From Rubellimicrobium sp. (GTDB lineage: Bacteria; Pseudomonadota; Alphaproteobacteria; Rhodobacterales; Rhodobacteraceae), in NCBI GenBank assembly GCA_020852925.1, contig JADYZU010000053.1, forward strand, positions 1 through 39,984: a DNA stretch of 39,984 bases. The letters run 5' to 3'. The position numbers and the translations under genes are program-made. This document shows, piece after piece, positions 32,185 through 39,984 of this stretch; position 1 is the stretch's first letter, and the number at the start of each line of letters is the position of its first letter. The notes under the pieces were generated by a model, which saw nothing but the letters and a program-made list of their open reading frames with translations, had not been told where the DNA came from and ran no database searches.

Positions 32185-33756
32185 GTGAGGATCGGCGCAG
32201 CGAAGGAACGGTTTCCCGCAGAGGCGAGGGTGGCACTGACCCCGGCCTCGGCCCGGGATCTGGCGAAACTGGGGCATTCCTGCCTGATCGAGGCCGGGGC
32301 CGGCGCCGCCGCCGGCTATCGCGACGACGACTACACCGCCGCAGGCGTCACCGTGGTGCCCGATGCCGCGGCCGTGCTGGCGCAGGCCGATGTGCTGGCC
32401 GCCGTGCGCCCGCCCGAACCCGGGACCATCGCCGCGCTGCGCGCCGGGCAGACCCTCATCTCGTTCTTCTGGCCGGGCCAGAACGAAGAGGCCCTCAAGG
32501 CCGCCGCCGCCACCGGCGCCACCGTCATCGCCATGGACATGGTGCCGCGCATCTCGCGCGCGCAGAAGATGGACGCGCTGTCGTCGATGGCCAACCTGGC
32601 CGGCTATCGCGCGGTGATCGAGGCCGCGAACAACTTCGGCCGCTTCTTCACCGGGCAGGTGACGGCGGCGGGCAAGATCCCGCCGGCGCGCGTGCTGGTG
32701 GTGGGCGCGGGCGTGGCCGGACTTGCCGCGATCGGGGCCTCGGTCTCGCTCGGGGCGGTGACACTGGCCTTCGACGTGCGCCCCGAAGTGGCCGAACAGA
32801 TCGAATCCATGGGGGCCGAGTTCGTCTACCTCGACTTTGCGGGCGAACAGCAGGACGGCGCCACCACCGGCGGCTATGCCGCGCCCTCCTCGCCCGAATT
32901 CCGCGAGGCGCAGTTGCGCAGGTTCCGCGAACTGGCGCCCACGGTCGACATCGTCATCACCACCGCCCTCATCCCCGGCCGCCCGGCGCCCAGGCTCTGG
33001 ACCGCGGACATGGTGGCAATGATGCGGCCCGGATCTGTCATCGTCGATCTGGCCGCCGAACGCGGCGGCAATTGCGAACTGACCATCCCTGACGAGAAAT
33101 TCGTCACCGAAGGCGGCGTGACCATCGTCGGCTATACCGATTTCCCCTCGCGCATGGCACAGCAGGCCTCGAACCTCTATGCCGCGAACATCCGCCACAT
33201 GGTTTCGGACCTGACCCCCGGCAAGGACGGGGTGATCGTCCAGAACATGGAGGACGACGTGATCCGCGGCGCCACCGTCACCCATGCGGGCGCGGTGACA
33301 TGGCCGCCGCCGCCGCCCAGGGTGCAGGCGATCGCGGTGCAGAAGCGCGAGAAGCCGAAGGAACCGACCCCGGCCGAAAAGCGCGCGCAGGAGGTGGCCG
33401 CCTTCCGCCGCGAGACCGTGACGCAGGTGGCGCTGCTGGGCGGGGGCGGGGGCCTGCTGCTTCTGGCGGGCCTTGTCGCCCCGGCCAGTTTCATGGCGCA
33501 TTTCGTGGTCTTCGTCCTGGCCTGCTTCGTCGGCTTCCAGGTGATCTGGAACGTGAGCCACAGCCTTCATACCCCGCTGATGGCGGTGACGAACGCGATC
33601 TCGTCCATCATCATCCTGGGTGCGCTGCTTCAGATCGGGTCGGGCAACTGGCTGGTGATCGTCCTTGCCGCGGCCTCGGTCCTGATGGCCGGGGTGAACA
33701 TCTTCGGCGGTTTCCTTGTCACGCGGCGGATGCTCGCCATGTTCCAGAAGTCGTGA
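32185..33756 (+). CDS. pntA: NAD(P) transhydrogenase subunit alpha
   Basis: A 523-residue subunit of the proton-translocating transhydrogenase that makes NADPH from NADH using the proton gradient. NAD(H)-binding domain I spans residues 1-380, with [13 protein letters not shown] near 172-184; a linker rich in Pro/Lys (about 400-435) leads to four C-terminal TM helices (about 440-515), the E. coli-type two-subunit layout. The start is GTG at 32185, with a purine-rich AAGGGGGG about 8 bases upstream and the conserved [20 protein letters not shown]; the open frame upstream to 32032 lacks homology-like sequence. Followed 10 bp later by pntB. Confidence 0.95.
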   Translation: MRIGAAKERFPAEARVALTPASARDLAKLGHSCLIEAGAGAAAGYRDDDYTAAGVTVVPDAAAVLAQADVLAAVRPPEPGTIAALRAGQTLISFFWPGQNEEALKAAAATGATVIAMDMVPRISRAQKMDALSSMANLAGYRAVIEAANNFGRFFTGQVTAAGKIPPARVLVVGAGVAGLAAIGASVSLGAVTLAFDVRPEVAEQIESMGAEFVYLDFAGEQQDGATTGGYAAPSSPEFREAQLRRFRELAPTVDIVITTALIPGRPAPRLWTADMVAMMRPGSVIVDLAAERGGNCELTIPDEKFVTEGGVTIVGYTDFPSRMAQQASNLYAANIRHMVSDLTPGKDGVIVQNMEDDVIRGATVTHAGAVTWPPPPPRVQAIAVQKREKPKEPTPAEKRAQEVAAFRRETVTQVALLGGGGGLLLLAGLVAPASFMAHFVVFVLACFVGFQVIWNVSHSLHTPLMAVTNAISSIIILGALLQIGSGNWLVIVLAAASVLMAGVNIFGGFLVTRRMLAMFQKS

Positions 33757-33766
33757 GGTCAGGACG

Positions 33767-35257
33767 ATGGATTACGGATTCACCACCGCCGCCTATGTCG
33801 TCGCGGCCGTCCTCTTCATCCTCTCGCTCGGCGGGCTCTCGGGACAGGAAAGCGCGAAACGCGCGGTCTGGTACGGGATCGTCGGCATGGCTCTGGCCGT
33901 GGCGGCGACGCTGGTCGGGCCGGGCGCCGGGCTCTGGCCGCTCTCGCTCGTGCTGCTGCTGCTGGGCGGGGCCGCGGGCTGGGTCGTGGCCACGCGCGTG
34001 CAGATGACCGAGATGCCGCAGCTTGTCGCGGCGATGCACAGCCTTGTCGGCCTGGCCGCGGTCTTCATCGGCTTCAACACCCATGTCGAAGTGGGGCGCA
34101 TGGCCGAACTGATCGGCTTTGCCGCCAACCCGCTGGGCGACGGCCGCACCCTTGCCGAACTCGAGAGGCTGACCCGCCTCGCGCAGGAGGTCACCGGCTT
34201 TGCCGCCGTGATCGCCCACAAGACCCCGGTCGAAATCTCGATCCTGCGGGTGGAAACCTTCCTGGGCGTGTTCATCGGCGCCGTGACCTTCACCGGATCG
34301 GTCGTGGCCTATGGCAAGCTGGCCGGCAGGATCGACGGCAAGGCCAGGAAGCTGCCGGGCGGCCACATGCTCAATGCCGCGGCGGCGCTGCTGTCGGCGG
34401 TGCTGCTGGTGGTCTATGTCGGCAACGGCAGCACCATCGCCCTACTGGTGATGACGCTGGCCGCGCTCTTTGTCGGCTGGCACCTGATCATGGGCATCGG
34501 CGGCGCCGACATGCCGGTGGTGGTGTCGATGCTGAACAGCTACTCGGGCTGGGCGGCGGCGGCGATCGGGTTCTCGCTCGGCAACGACCTGCTCATCGTC
34601 GTGGGCGCGCTGGTCGGATCGTCGGGGGCGATCCTCAGCTACATCATGTGCCGGGCGATGAACCGCTCCTTCATCAGCGTGATCCTCGGCGGCTTTGGCG
34701 GCAGCACCGGACCGGCGATGGAGGTGACGGGCGAACAGGTGGCGATCGACGCCGAAGGCGTGGCGCAGGCGCTGCACGACGCCGATTCGGTCATCCTCAT
34801 TCCCGGCTACGGCATGGCGGTGGCGCAGGCGCAGCAATCGGTGTCGGAACTGGTCCGCCGCCTGCGCGCGCAGGGCAAGACCGTGCGCTTTGCCATCCAT
34901 CCGGTGGCCGGGCGCCTGCCGGGCCACATGAACGTGCTTCTGGCCGAGGCCAAGGTGCCCTACGACATCGTCATGGAGATGGACGAGATCAACGACGATT
35001 TCCCGGACACCGACGTGGCCATCGTCATCGGTTCCAACGACATCGTGAACCCGGCGGCGCAGGAGGATCCCAACAGCCCGATCGCCGGGATGCCGGTGCT
35101 CGAATGCTGGAAGGCGCGGCTGGTGATCGTGTCCAAGCGCGGGCAGGGCACCGGCTATTCCGGGATCGAGAACCCGCTGTTCTACAAGGAGAACACGCGG
35201 ATGTTCTATGGCGACGCCAAGAAGTCGCTCGACGAGCTGCTCACGCGGATCGCCTGA
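33767..35257 (+). CDS. pntB: NAD(P) transhydrogenase subunit beta
   Basis: A 496-residue inner-membrane subunit. About nine TM helices in residues 1-265 form the proton channel ([44 protein letters not shown] in part), and NADP-binding domain III follows from about 310, with [29 protein letters not shown] and [18 protein letters not shown] precedes the ATG. It converges on the pseudouridine synthase gene and their 3' ends overlap by 17 bp. Confidence 0.96.
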   Translation: MDYGFTTAAYVVAAVLFILSLGGLSGQESAKRAVWYGIVGMALAVAATLVGPGAGLWPLSLVLLLLGGAAGWVVATRVQMTEMPQLVAAMHSLVGLAAVFIGFNTHVEVGRMAELIGFAANPLGDGRTLAELERLTRLAQEVTGFAAVIAHKTPVEISILRVETFLGVFIGAVTFTGSVVAYGKLAGRIDGKARKLPGGHMLNAAAALLSAVLLVVYVGNGSTIALLVMTLAALFVGWHLIMGIGGADMPVVVSMLNSYSGWAAAAIGFSLGNDLLIVVGALVGSSGAILSYIMCRAMNRSFISVILGGFGGSTGPAMEVTGEQVAIDAEGVAQALHDADSVILIPGYGMAVAQAQQSVSELVRRLRAQGKTVRFAIHPVAGRLPGHMNVLLAEAKVPYDIVMEMDEINDDFPDTDVAIVIGSNDIVNPAAQEDPNSPIAGMPVLECWKARLVIVSKRGQGTGYSGIENPLFYKENTRMFYGDAKKSLDELLTRIA

Positions 35258-35882
35258 TCCCGGCGCCATCGGCGCGCCCCCCGCCCGGCGCGGGGCGCGC
35301 GCCATCGCCTGGCGCCTTGCCGCCGCCGTGGTCCGGCGACGGACGGGCGGGGGCCTCGCGCCAGTCGCCGGGGGCCAGCCCCTCGAGGCTCCAGTCGCCG
35401 ATGCTCCACCGCACGAGACGCAGGGTCGGGAACCCGGCGGCGGCGGTCATGCGCCGCACCTGGCGGTTGCGCCCCTCGCGGATGGTGATCTCGAGCCAGC
35501 GGTCCGGCACGCTCTGGCGCACGCGCACCGGCGGATCGCGCGGCCAGAGCGCGGGCGGCGCGATGAGCCGCGCCTGCGCCGGCAGCGTCGGCCCGTCCCG
35601 CAGCACCAGTCCCCGCCGCAGGGGGTCGAGATCCGCGTCCGCGGGCGCCCCCTCGACCTGCACGAGATAGGTCTTGGACAGGCCGTGCCGCGGATCGGCG
35701 ATGCGCGCCTGCATCCGCCCGTCGTCCGTGAGGATCAGCAGCCCCTCGCTGTCGCGGTCAAGACGCCCGGCGGGATAGACATGCGCCGGCAGGCCGAATC
35801 GGGCCAGCGTTGCCCGTTCGCCGGCATCGGTGAACTGCGAGAGCACGTCATAGGGTTTGTTGAACAGGATCAGCCGCGTCAT
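35241..35882 (-). CDS. rluE: rRNA pseudouridine synthase, RluE/RsuA family
   Basis: A 213-residue pseudouridine synthase without an S4 domain, like RluE, which modifies 23S rRNA. The catalytic aspartate is D42 in [28 protein letters not shown] and [23 protein letters not shown] follow in family order. The last roughly 35 residues are a Gly/Pro/Arg-rich tail ([17 protein letters not shown]) not needed for the fold. Its 3' end overlaps pntB by 17 bp on the other strand. RluE is favoured over RluB/RluF on size alone. Confidence 0.85.
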   Translation of the reverse strand: MTRLILFNKPYDVLSQFTDAGERATLARFGLPAHVYPAGRLDRDSEGLLILTDDGRMQARIADPRHGLSKTYLVQVEGAPADADLDPLRRGLVLRDGPTLPAQARLIAPPALWPRDPPVRVRQSVPDRWLEITIREGRNRQVRRMTAAAGFPTLRLVRWSIGDWSLEGLAPGDWREAPARPSPDHGGGKAPGDGARPAPGGGRADGAGIRRSA

Positions 35883-35972
35883 GGCCCTTTCATAGCGTGG
35901 TTTTTCCGGCTGCAATACCCCGCCGCTGTTGCGCCCCTGCGCCAGACGCGGAACGGCCTGCCGGAAGATCAC

Positions 35973-35994
35973 CAGCAATTTCAAGAAATTGCTG
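35973..35994. repeat. Perfect 10-bp inverted repeat, AT-rich
   Basis: CAGCAATTTC-AA-GAAATTGCTG in the 323-bp region between divergent rluE and the decarboxylase gene. It cannot be a terminator for either gene, since both start here. It shares the AATTTC/GAAATT core with the palindromes at 7329 and 37406. Between 35883 and 35972 I see nothing else convincing. Confidence 0.7.
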
Positions 35995-36014
35995 AACTTC
36001 GCCTGAGGAAGCCG

Positions 36015-36041
36015 CGAATTTTGCACCCTGTGCAAAATTCG
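36015..36041. promoter_or_regulatory. Perfect 12-bp inverted repeat upstream of the decarboxylase leader
   Basis: CGAATTTTGCAC-CCT-GTGCAAAATTCG lies 20 bp upstream of the leader reading frame. The TTTTGCAC half-sites with a 3-base centre look like a protein operator; as RNA it would be a stable hairpin at the 5' end of the transcript. Confidence 0.6.
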
Positions 36042-36061
36042 TTCTTGAATCCGGAGCCGTC

Positions 36062-36139
36062 ATGTCCCAGATGCTGTCCCCACAGACGCCAACGCACGCG
36101 CCTCTGGCCGGGCAGTCATACGCCAACGTGTTTACGTAG
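36062..36139 (+). CDS. 25-codon upstream reading frame (candidate leader peptide)
   Basis: A short frame starting MSQMLSPQTP and ending SYANVFT, terminated by TAG 66 bp before the decarboxylase ATG. GGAG lies 5 bases before the ATG, a good ribosome site. It is Pro/Thr-rich in the middle (SPQTPTHAPLAG) and uses codons uncommon in this GC-rich genome (CCA, CCT, TCA, TTT). Leader peptides that sense ornithine control ornithine decarboxylase in enterobacteria (speFL); this peptide is not obviously the same sequence. Expression is unproven; it may instead be an incidental frame in a structured leader. Confidence 0.5.
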   Translation: MSQMLSPQTPTHAPLAGQSYANVFT

Positions 36140-36140
36140 C

Positions 36141-36205
36141 GACGGTAACGTCTCCCTTGGAACTCTCGCGCCCCTTGCGGGGCCCTGGTCTTTTGGAGAT
36201 GACCG
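36141..36205 (+). promoter_or_regulatory. Structured 5' leader of the ornithine decarboxylase gene
   Basis: Just after the upstream frame, GACG-GTAA-CGTC (36141-36152) forms a GNRA-capped hairpin. GTCTCC (36150-36155) can instead pair with GGAGAT (36195-36200), which contains the decarboxylase Shine-Dalgarno. The two pairings share GTC, so they exclude each other. GCCCC-TTGC-GGGGC (about 36170-36183) lies between. This is the layout of a translation switch. It may correspond to the alphaproteobacterial speF RNA motif, which I cannot test here. Confidence 0.5.
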
Positions 36206-37387
36206 ATGACCGTTCGTTTCGCCGAGGCTGCGGCAGCAGCCCCCGTGTCCCATTGCGTCACCGCCTCGCGCCTCGAGGCCTTCTGCCGTGACGTGCCGCT
36301 CGACCGGCCCACGCTCGTGCTCGACATCGACCGGGTCGAGGAACAGTTCCGCGCGCTGCGTGCGGGTCTGGGCGATGCGCATGTCCATTACGCGGTCAAG
36401 GCCAACCCGCACGAGGCGGTGATCGCCCGCCTGGTCGCGCTCGGGTCGCGTTTCGACTGCGCTTCGCGCGGGGAAATCGCGCTCTGCCTCGGGCAGGGCG
36501 CGCGCCCGGCCGACATCTCCTATGGCAACACGATCAAGCGTGCCGCGGATATCGCCTGGGCCTTCGCAGAGGGCATCCGCCTCTTTGCGGCCGACGCCGA
36601 CGAGGAACTCGGCAAGATCGCCGCCCATGCGCCGGGGGCCGATGTCTATATCCGCATCCTCGTCGAGAACAGCGAGGCGGACTGGCCGCTGTCGCGCAAG
36701 TTCGGCTGCGATGCGCGCACCGCGCTGCGCCTTCTCGACCTGGCGCGCAATCTCGGGCTCAATCCGCGCGGGCTGAGCTTCCATGTCGGCAGCCAGACGC
36801 GGCGGGCGCAGATGTGGGCGCCGGTTCTCGACCAGGTGGCGCAGGTCTGGCACGCGGCACGGGCGCGGGGGCACGATCTGGACCTGCTCGACATCGGCGG
36901 CGGCTTTCCGGCCTTCTATGGCCAGGAGATCGACGCCCCCGAAGCCTATGCCGCCGCGGTACGCGCCGAGGTCGACGCGCGGTTCGGTCCCGTGCCCTAT
37001 CTGATGGCCGAGCCCGGCCGCGGCCTTGTCGCCGAGGCGGGGATGATCGTGGCCGAGGTGGTCCTTGTCGCGCGCAAGTCCGAGCGCGACATGCACCGCT
37101 GGGTCTATCTGTCGATCGGCCGCTTCTCGGGCCTGGCCGAGACCGAGGGCGAGGCGATCCGCTATCAGTTCCTGACCGACCGCGACGGCGATCCGGCCGG
37201 GCCCTGCATTCTGGCCGGCCCGTCGTGCGATTCGGCCGATGTCCTCTACGAGAAGCGGCCGGTGAACCTGCCCTGGTCGCTGGGGGCGGGGGACCGGGTG
37301 CTGATCCGCAATACCGGGGCCTATACCTCGACCTATTCCTCGGTCGGCTTCAACGGCTTTCCGCCGCTGGACGTGATCGCGATCTGA
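36206..37387 (+). CDS. Ornithine/lysine decarboxylase, fold type III (PLP)
   Basis: A 393-residue PLP enzyme of the eukaryote-like alanine-racemase-fold decarboxylases, producing putrescine (or cadaverine). PLP lysine K65 in HYAVKANPHEAV; SFHVGSQ at 191-197; the phosphate-binding DIGGGFP at 229-235; EPGRG at 269-273; and the second-subunit catalytic C341-D342 in AGPSCDSADVLYEK. The start at 36206 has GGAG 7 bases upstream. Preceded by a 25-codon frame and hairpins, followed by a palindromic hairpin. Ornithine versus lysine preference is not decided from sequence alone; the context of a decarboxylase leader favours ornithine. Confidence 0.93.
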   Translation: MTVRFAEAAAAAPVSHCVTASRLEAFCRDVPLDRPTLVLDIDRVEEQFRALRAGLGDAHVHYAVKANPHEAVIARLVALGSRFDCASRGEIALCLGQGARPADISYGNTIKRAADIAWAFAEGIRLFAADADEELGKIAAHAPGADVYIRILVENSEADWPLSRKFGCDARTALRLLDLARNLGLNPRGLSFHVGSQTRRAQMWAPVLDQVAQVWHAARARGHDLDLLDIGGGFPAFYGQEIDAPEAYAAAVRAEVDARFGPVPYLMAEPGRGLVAEAGMIVAEVVLVARKSERDMHRWVYLSIGRFSGLAETEGEAIRYQFLTDRDGDPAGPCILAGPSCDSADVLYEKRPVNLPWSLGAGDRVLIRNTGAYTSTYSSVGFNGFPPLDVIAI

Positions 37388-37405
37388 GGCCCGCCGGGCG
37401 GCACG

Positions 37406-37431
37406 GGCGGGAATTTCGGGAAATTCCCGCC
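37406..37431 (+). terminator. Perfect 11-bp hairpin after the decarboxylase gene
   Basis: GGCGGGAATTT-CGGG-AAATTCCCGCC lies 19 bp past the stop. No U-tract. Probably the transcription-end or stability hairpin, with the same AAATT core as other palindromes in the window. Confidence 0.6.
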
Positions 37432-37515
37432 TGCCTTGTGTGGCAGGGCAGGGGTCTGCGGGTCTTGCCGGGGGGCGGTGCGGCTGTCAGGATCGCGCCG
37501 ACAGGAGGAACCCCG

Positions 37516-38682
37516 ATGCCGATCAGGAACCGTTTTGCCGAACTTCTGCCCGAGATCACCGCCTGGCGGCGTGACCTGCACGAACACCCCGAACTCCTCT
37601 TCGACACCCACCGCACCGCGGGCCTTGTGGCAGAGCGGCTGCGCGCCTTCGGCTGCGACGAGGTTGCCACCGGGATCGGCCGCAGCGGCGTGGTCGGTGT
37701 GATCCGGGGCAGGGCCAGCGGATCGGGCCGCGTGATCGGCCTGCGCGCCGACATGGACGCGCTGCCGATCACCGAGCAGACCGGCGCGCCCTGGGCATCG
37801 CGGACCCCGGGGGCGATGCATGCCTGCGGGCATGACGGGCACACCTCCATGCTTCTGGGGGCGGCCAGATACCTGAGCGAAACGCGCAACTTCGACGGCA
37901 CCGTGGTCGTGATCTTCCAGCCTGCCGAGGAAGGGGGCGGCGGCGGGCGCGAGATGTGCGCCGACGGGCTCATGACGCGCTGGCAGATCGACGAGATCTA
38001 CGGGATGCACAACTGGCCGGGAATGCCCGCCGGCAGCTTCGCGATCCGCCCGGGCGCCTTCTTTGCCGCGGCCGACCAGTTCGACATCGTGATCGAGGGC
38101 AAGGGCGCCCATGCCGCGCGCGCGCATGAATCGGTCGATCCGCTGCTGGCGGCCAGCCATGTGGTGACCGCGCTCCAGAGCATCGTGAGCCGCAACGCCG
38201 ATCCGGTGGAACAGCTTGTCGTCTCGGTCACCTCGTTCGAGACCTCCTCGACCACCTACAATGTCATCCCCGCGCGCGCCCATCTCAAGGGCACCGTGCG
38301 CACGCTGTCGCGCCAGGTGCAGGACATGGCCGAGGCCCGCATTGCCGCGCTGGTCGGGGCGGTCGCGGCGGGATTCGGGGCGACGGCGCGGGTCGATTAT
38401 CGCCGCGGCTATCCGGTGATGGTGAACGCCGCGGAACAGACCGCTCATGCGATCGCCGCGGCGCGGGCCGTGGCCGGGGACTGTGCCGATGCGCCCCTCG
38501 TCATGGGGGCCGAGGATTTCTCGTTCATGCTCGAGGAGCGGCCGGGCGCCTATATCCTGGTCGGCAACGGCGATACGGCGGGGGTCCATCATCCCGCCTA
38601 CGACTTCAACGACGAGGTGATCCCCGCCGGCTGTTCCTGGTGGGCCGAGATCGTCGAGAGGCGGTTGCCGCTGAGGGGGTAG
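37516..38682 (+). CDS. M20-family amidohydrolase (hippurate/N-acyl-amino-acid type)
   Basis: A 388-residue metallopeptidase-fold amidohydrolase. Motifs: LRADMDALPI (77-86); the metal site MHACGHDGHTSMLLGAA with C104, H106, D107 and H109; QPAEEGGGGGREM near 140-150; a dimerisation lid domain (about 185-300); and a C-terminal ligand (MGAEDFSFML). Members hydrolyse N-acyl amino acids or amide-linked compounds such as hippurate or N-acetylated diamines. AGGAGGA is 6 bases before the ATG. It follows the decarboxylase on the same strand with a 128-bp gap; a shared nitrogen-compound role is possible but unproven. It ends 3 bp from the convergent glycosyltransferase stop. Confidence 0.92.
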   Translation: MPIRNRFAELLPEITAWRRDLHEHPELLFDTHRTAGLVAERLRAFGCDEVATGIGRSGVVGVIRGRASGSGRVIGLRADMDALPITEQTGAPWASRTPGAMHACGHDGHTSMLLGAARYLSETRNFDGTVVVIFQPAEEGGGGGREMCADGLMTRWQIDEIYGMHNWPGMPAGSFAIRPGAFFAAADQFDIVIEGKGAHAARAHESVDPLLAASHVVTALQSIVSRNADPVEQLVVSVTSFETSSTTYNVIPARAHLKGTVRTLSRQVQDMAEARIAALVGAVAAGFGATARVDYRRGYPVMVNAAEQTAHAIAAARAVAGDCADAPLVMGAEDFSFMLEERPGAYILVGNGDTAGVHHPAYDFNDEVIPAGCSWWAEIVERRLPLRG

Positions 38683-38685
38683 GGA

Positions 38686-39744
38686 TCACCCGATCCCCAG
38701 CAACTCCCGATAGATCGCATTGAGCGCGGCCGCCTCGTCCTCGAGGCGGAAATGCGCCGCGACATGGGCGGGGCCGGCCGCACCCCAGGCCCGGCGTTCT
38801 CCGGGGTGGTCGAGGGCGCGGGCGATGGCGGCCTGGAGTGCGGACGGGTCGTTCACCGGCACGATGAGGCCGGTGCCCTCATGCACCACCATTTCCTCGA
38901 AGGCGCCTGCGGTCGTCGCCACCACCGGCGTGCCGCAGGCCATCGCCTCGAGCGGGGTCAGGCCGAAGCCTTCCTTCAGTGACGGGGCGACAAGCAGGTC
39001 AAGCGCGCCATACCAGTCCGCCATCGCCGATTCCGGCACTTCGGGCAGGACATGCACCCGCTCGTCCAGACCCGCGGCCGCGATCCGCGCTGTCAGGCCG
39101 GCGGCGAAATCCGCATGCCGGCGCGTGATGCGGCCCAAGATCACCGCCTCGACCCCCGGGCGGTCCGGCAAGAGCCCGATCAGCGCATCGACCAGATGCC
39201 CCGTGCCCTTGTCCGGCCGGACCCGCCCGAAACAGCCCAGGATCACCCCGTCCGGCGCAAGGCCAAGGCGCTGCCGCAGTCGGGCGCGGTCGGCGGGCGG
39301 GTGAAAGACCCCGGTGTCGATCCCGTGGCGGATCACGGTGACGCGCACCCCCAGATGCGCGCCCGCACGCGGCGAGGTCGCCACCACCCCGTCCATCCGC
39401 CGCACGAGCCACCGCGTGAGCGCGCTGCGGCGCCCCTCCCTGGCCGAGGTGAAGACAAGGCGCAGCTTCTTGCGCAGCAGGTGTCGCAGCAGCAGGCCAA
39501 GGATCATCTCGTTGTTGCGGCGCGCATGCAGGACACGCGCCCCGTGGGGCCCCTGCCGCCCCATGGTCACAAGCTGCCCCAACCCCATCTGCGGCAGATG
39601 CGCCGGCAGTCGTGGCCCGCAGGCCGCGATGGCGATGGCCTGCGCCTGAAGCGGCACGAGGCGGATCACGGTCGAACTGACACCCGACCAGCGGCGCTTG
39701 AGATTGAGGGCGATGACATCGACTGTGGCTGGATCGCGGTGCAT
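38686..39744 (-). CDS. GT4 glycosyltransferase, LPS-core (LpcC-like)
   Basis: A 352-residue glycosyltransferase of the GT-B fold. The N-terminal half has LHARRNNEMILGLLLRHLLR and KLRLVFTSAREGRRS; the C-terminal half has CFGRVRPDKGTGHLVDAL and the GT4 nucleotide-sugar motif APSLKEGFGLTPLEAMACGTPVVAT (in part), with the E-x7-E pattern. It resembles the rhizobial LpcC core mannosyltransferase. The start MHRDPATVDVIALNLKRR at 39744 is preferred to 39795, which would overlap waaA. It begins 4 bp after the waaA stop, fitting a lipopolysaccharide-core operon at the cytoplasmic face of the inner membrane. Sugar donor unconfirmed. Confidence 0.87.
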   Translation of the reverse strand: MHRDPATVDVIALNLKRRWSGVSSTVIRLVPLQAQAIAIAACGPRLPAHLPQMGLGQLVTMGRQGPHGARVLHARRNNEMILGLLLRHLLRKKLRLVFTSAREGRRSALTRWLVRRMDGVVATSPRAGAHLGVRVTVIRHGIDTGVFHPPADRARLRQRLGLAPDGVILGCFGRVRPDKGTGHLVDALIGLLPDRPGVEAVILGRITRRHADFAAGLTARIAAAGLDERVHVLPEVPESAMADWYGALDLLVAPSLKEGFGLTPLEAMACGTPVVATTAGAFEEMVVHEGTGLIVPVNDPSALQAAIARALDHPGERRAWGAAGPAHVAAHFRLEDEAAALNAIYRELLGIG

Positions 39745-39748
39745 CAGG

Positions 39749-39984
39749 TCACTCGGGCGGGGGCAGGAGGGGCAGAAGCGCCGCCACGGTGTCACCGATC
39801 ACCCGCTGTCCGGCAAGTCCGATTGCTCCGGCCGCCGTCGCCATGGCGCGCGCGGCGGCCGGATCGGCCAGCAATCCCGCAACCGTCGCCCCGAGCGATT
39901 CGCGCCGGGTCAGCCGCGCGGCCCCGGCCGCGTCCAGCGCCTCCCATGCCAGGGCGGCATTCGCCACCTGTGGCCCGTGCAGCA
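39749..39984 (-). CDS. waaA: KDO transferase, C-terminal fragment at window edge
   Basis: Only the last 78 codons are inside the window; the gene continues past 39984. The visible part begins LHGPQVANAALAWEALDAAG and ends LAGQRVIGDTVAALLPLLPP, matching the C-terminus of 3-deoxy-D-manno-octulosonic acid transferase, where a HGPxVxNF-type motif precedes a helical tail. It links KDO to lipid A. The gene order with a core glycosyltransferase 4 bp downstream supports the call. Confidence 0.75.
   Translation of the reverse strand, partial: LHGPQVANAALAWEALDAAGAARLTRRESLGATVAGLLADPAAARAMATAAGAIGLAGQRVIGDTVAALLPLLPPPE

Noticed and set aside
28525-38682. Several long plus- or minus-strand frames of 300-1150 codons overlapping glg, pnt and amidohydrolase genes
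   Set aside because: All are shadows of genes with recognised motifs in the other frame; none has an independent ribosome site or a domain-like sequence.

Overview
The window is chromosomal DNA of a very GC-rich alphaproteobacterium, most likely a member of the Rhodobacterales (Rhodobacter/Paracoccaceae group). This rests on protein character and content: a GTA-type endolysin/holin pair, RTX proteins carrying a Hint domain, a glgB-C-A-X-pgm glycogen operon, the zapA/tkt/gap neighbourhood, and strong GC3 codon bias that creates long shadow reading frames on the opposite strand. No rRNA, tRNA, CRISPR array, insertion sequence or complete prophage was seen. A run of 77 C at the left edge is probably a contig-end artefact.

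Layout. 0.1-5.7 kb: glyceraldehyde-3-phosphate dehydrogenase (gap), a 47-residue hydrophobic microprotein, a DUF808 membrane protein, transketolase, then a coiled-coil protein and ZapA. 5.7-9.8 kb, minus strand: a one-TM hypothetical, monothiol glutaredoxin GrxD, BolA and PurL, with twin palindromes after purL. A likely unannotated small RNA sits upstream of purL at about 9694-9769. 10.0-13.5 kb: a LysR regulator divergent from murI, then argC and ccmE. 13.5-14.6 kb: a GH108 endolysin overlapping a GTA-type holin, the lysis module used to release gene transfer agents. 14.8-16.3 kb: a class-I glutamine-amidotransferase-like hydrolase and a D-lyxose isomerase. 16.3-21.9 kb: one 1846-residue RTX/Hint protein. 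22.0-30.7 kb, minus strand: the glycogen operon glgB-glgC-glgA-glgX-pgm, preceded by a P-loop sugar/nucleoside kinase. 31.6-35.9 kb: an isoprenylcysteine-methyltransferase-like protein, the transhydrogenase genes pntAB and an rRNA pseudouridine synthase. 36.0-38.7 kb: an ornithine/lysine decarboxylase with an elaborate leader, then an M20 amidohydrolase. 38.7-40.0 kb: a GT4 glycosyltransferase and the 3' end of waaA (KDO transferase).

How parts work together. Gap, Tkt, Pgm and the Glg enzymes form a carbon-flux theme. A near-identical palindromic operator (GTTAGCGCTAAC type) occurs about 100 bp upstream of both gap and glgB, suggesting one LacI-type regulator controls sugar-phosphate flow and glycogen storage together. 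PntAB supplies NADPH. GrxD and BolA are a classical iron-sulfur partner pair.

Most interesting items: (1) the decarboxylase leader, with a 25-codon upstream reading frame that has its own Shine-Dalgarno and is followed by a GNRA hairpin overlapping a possible anti-Shine-Dalgarno strand; (2) the approximately 76-nt small RNA with a CUCCCU loop and a clear terminator; (3) the shared gap/glg operator; (4) a C7 tract at the glgX-pgm junction where one base decides between a 98-nt overlap and the ATGA overlap seen at the two preceding junctions; (5) a set of AT-cored perfect palindromes scattered between genes. All assignments come from reading the sequence; no database search was run.
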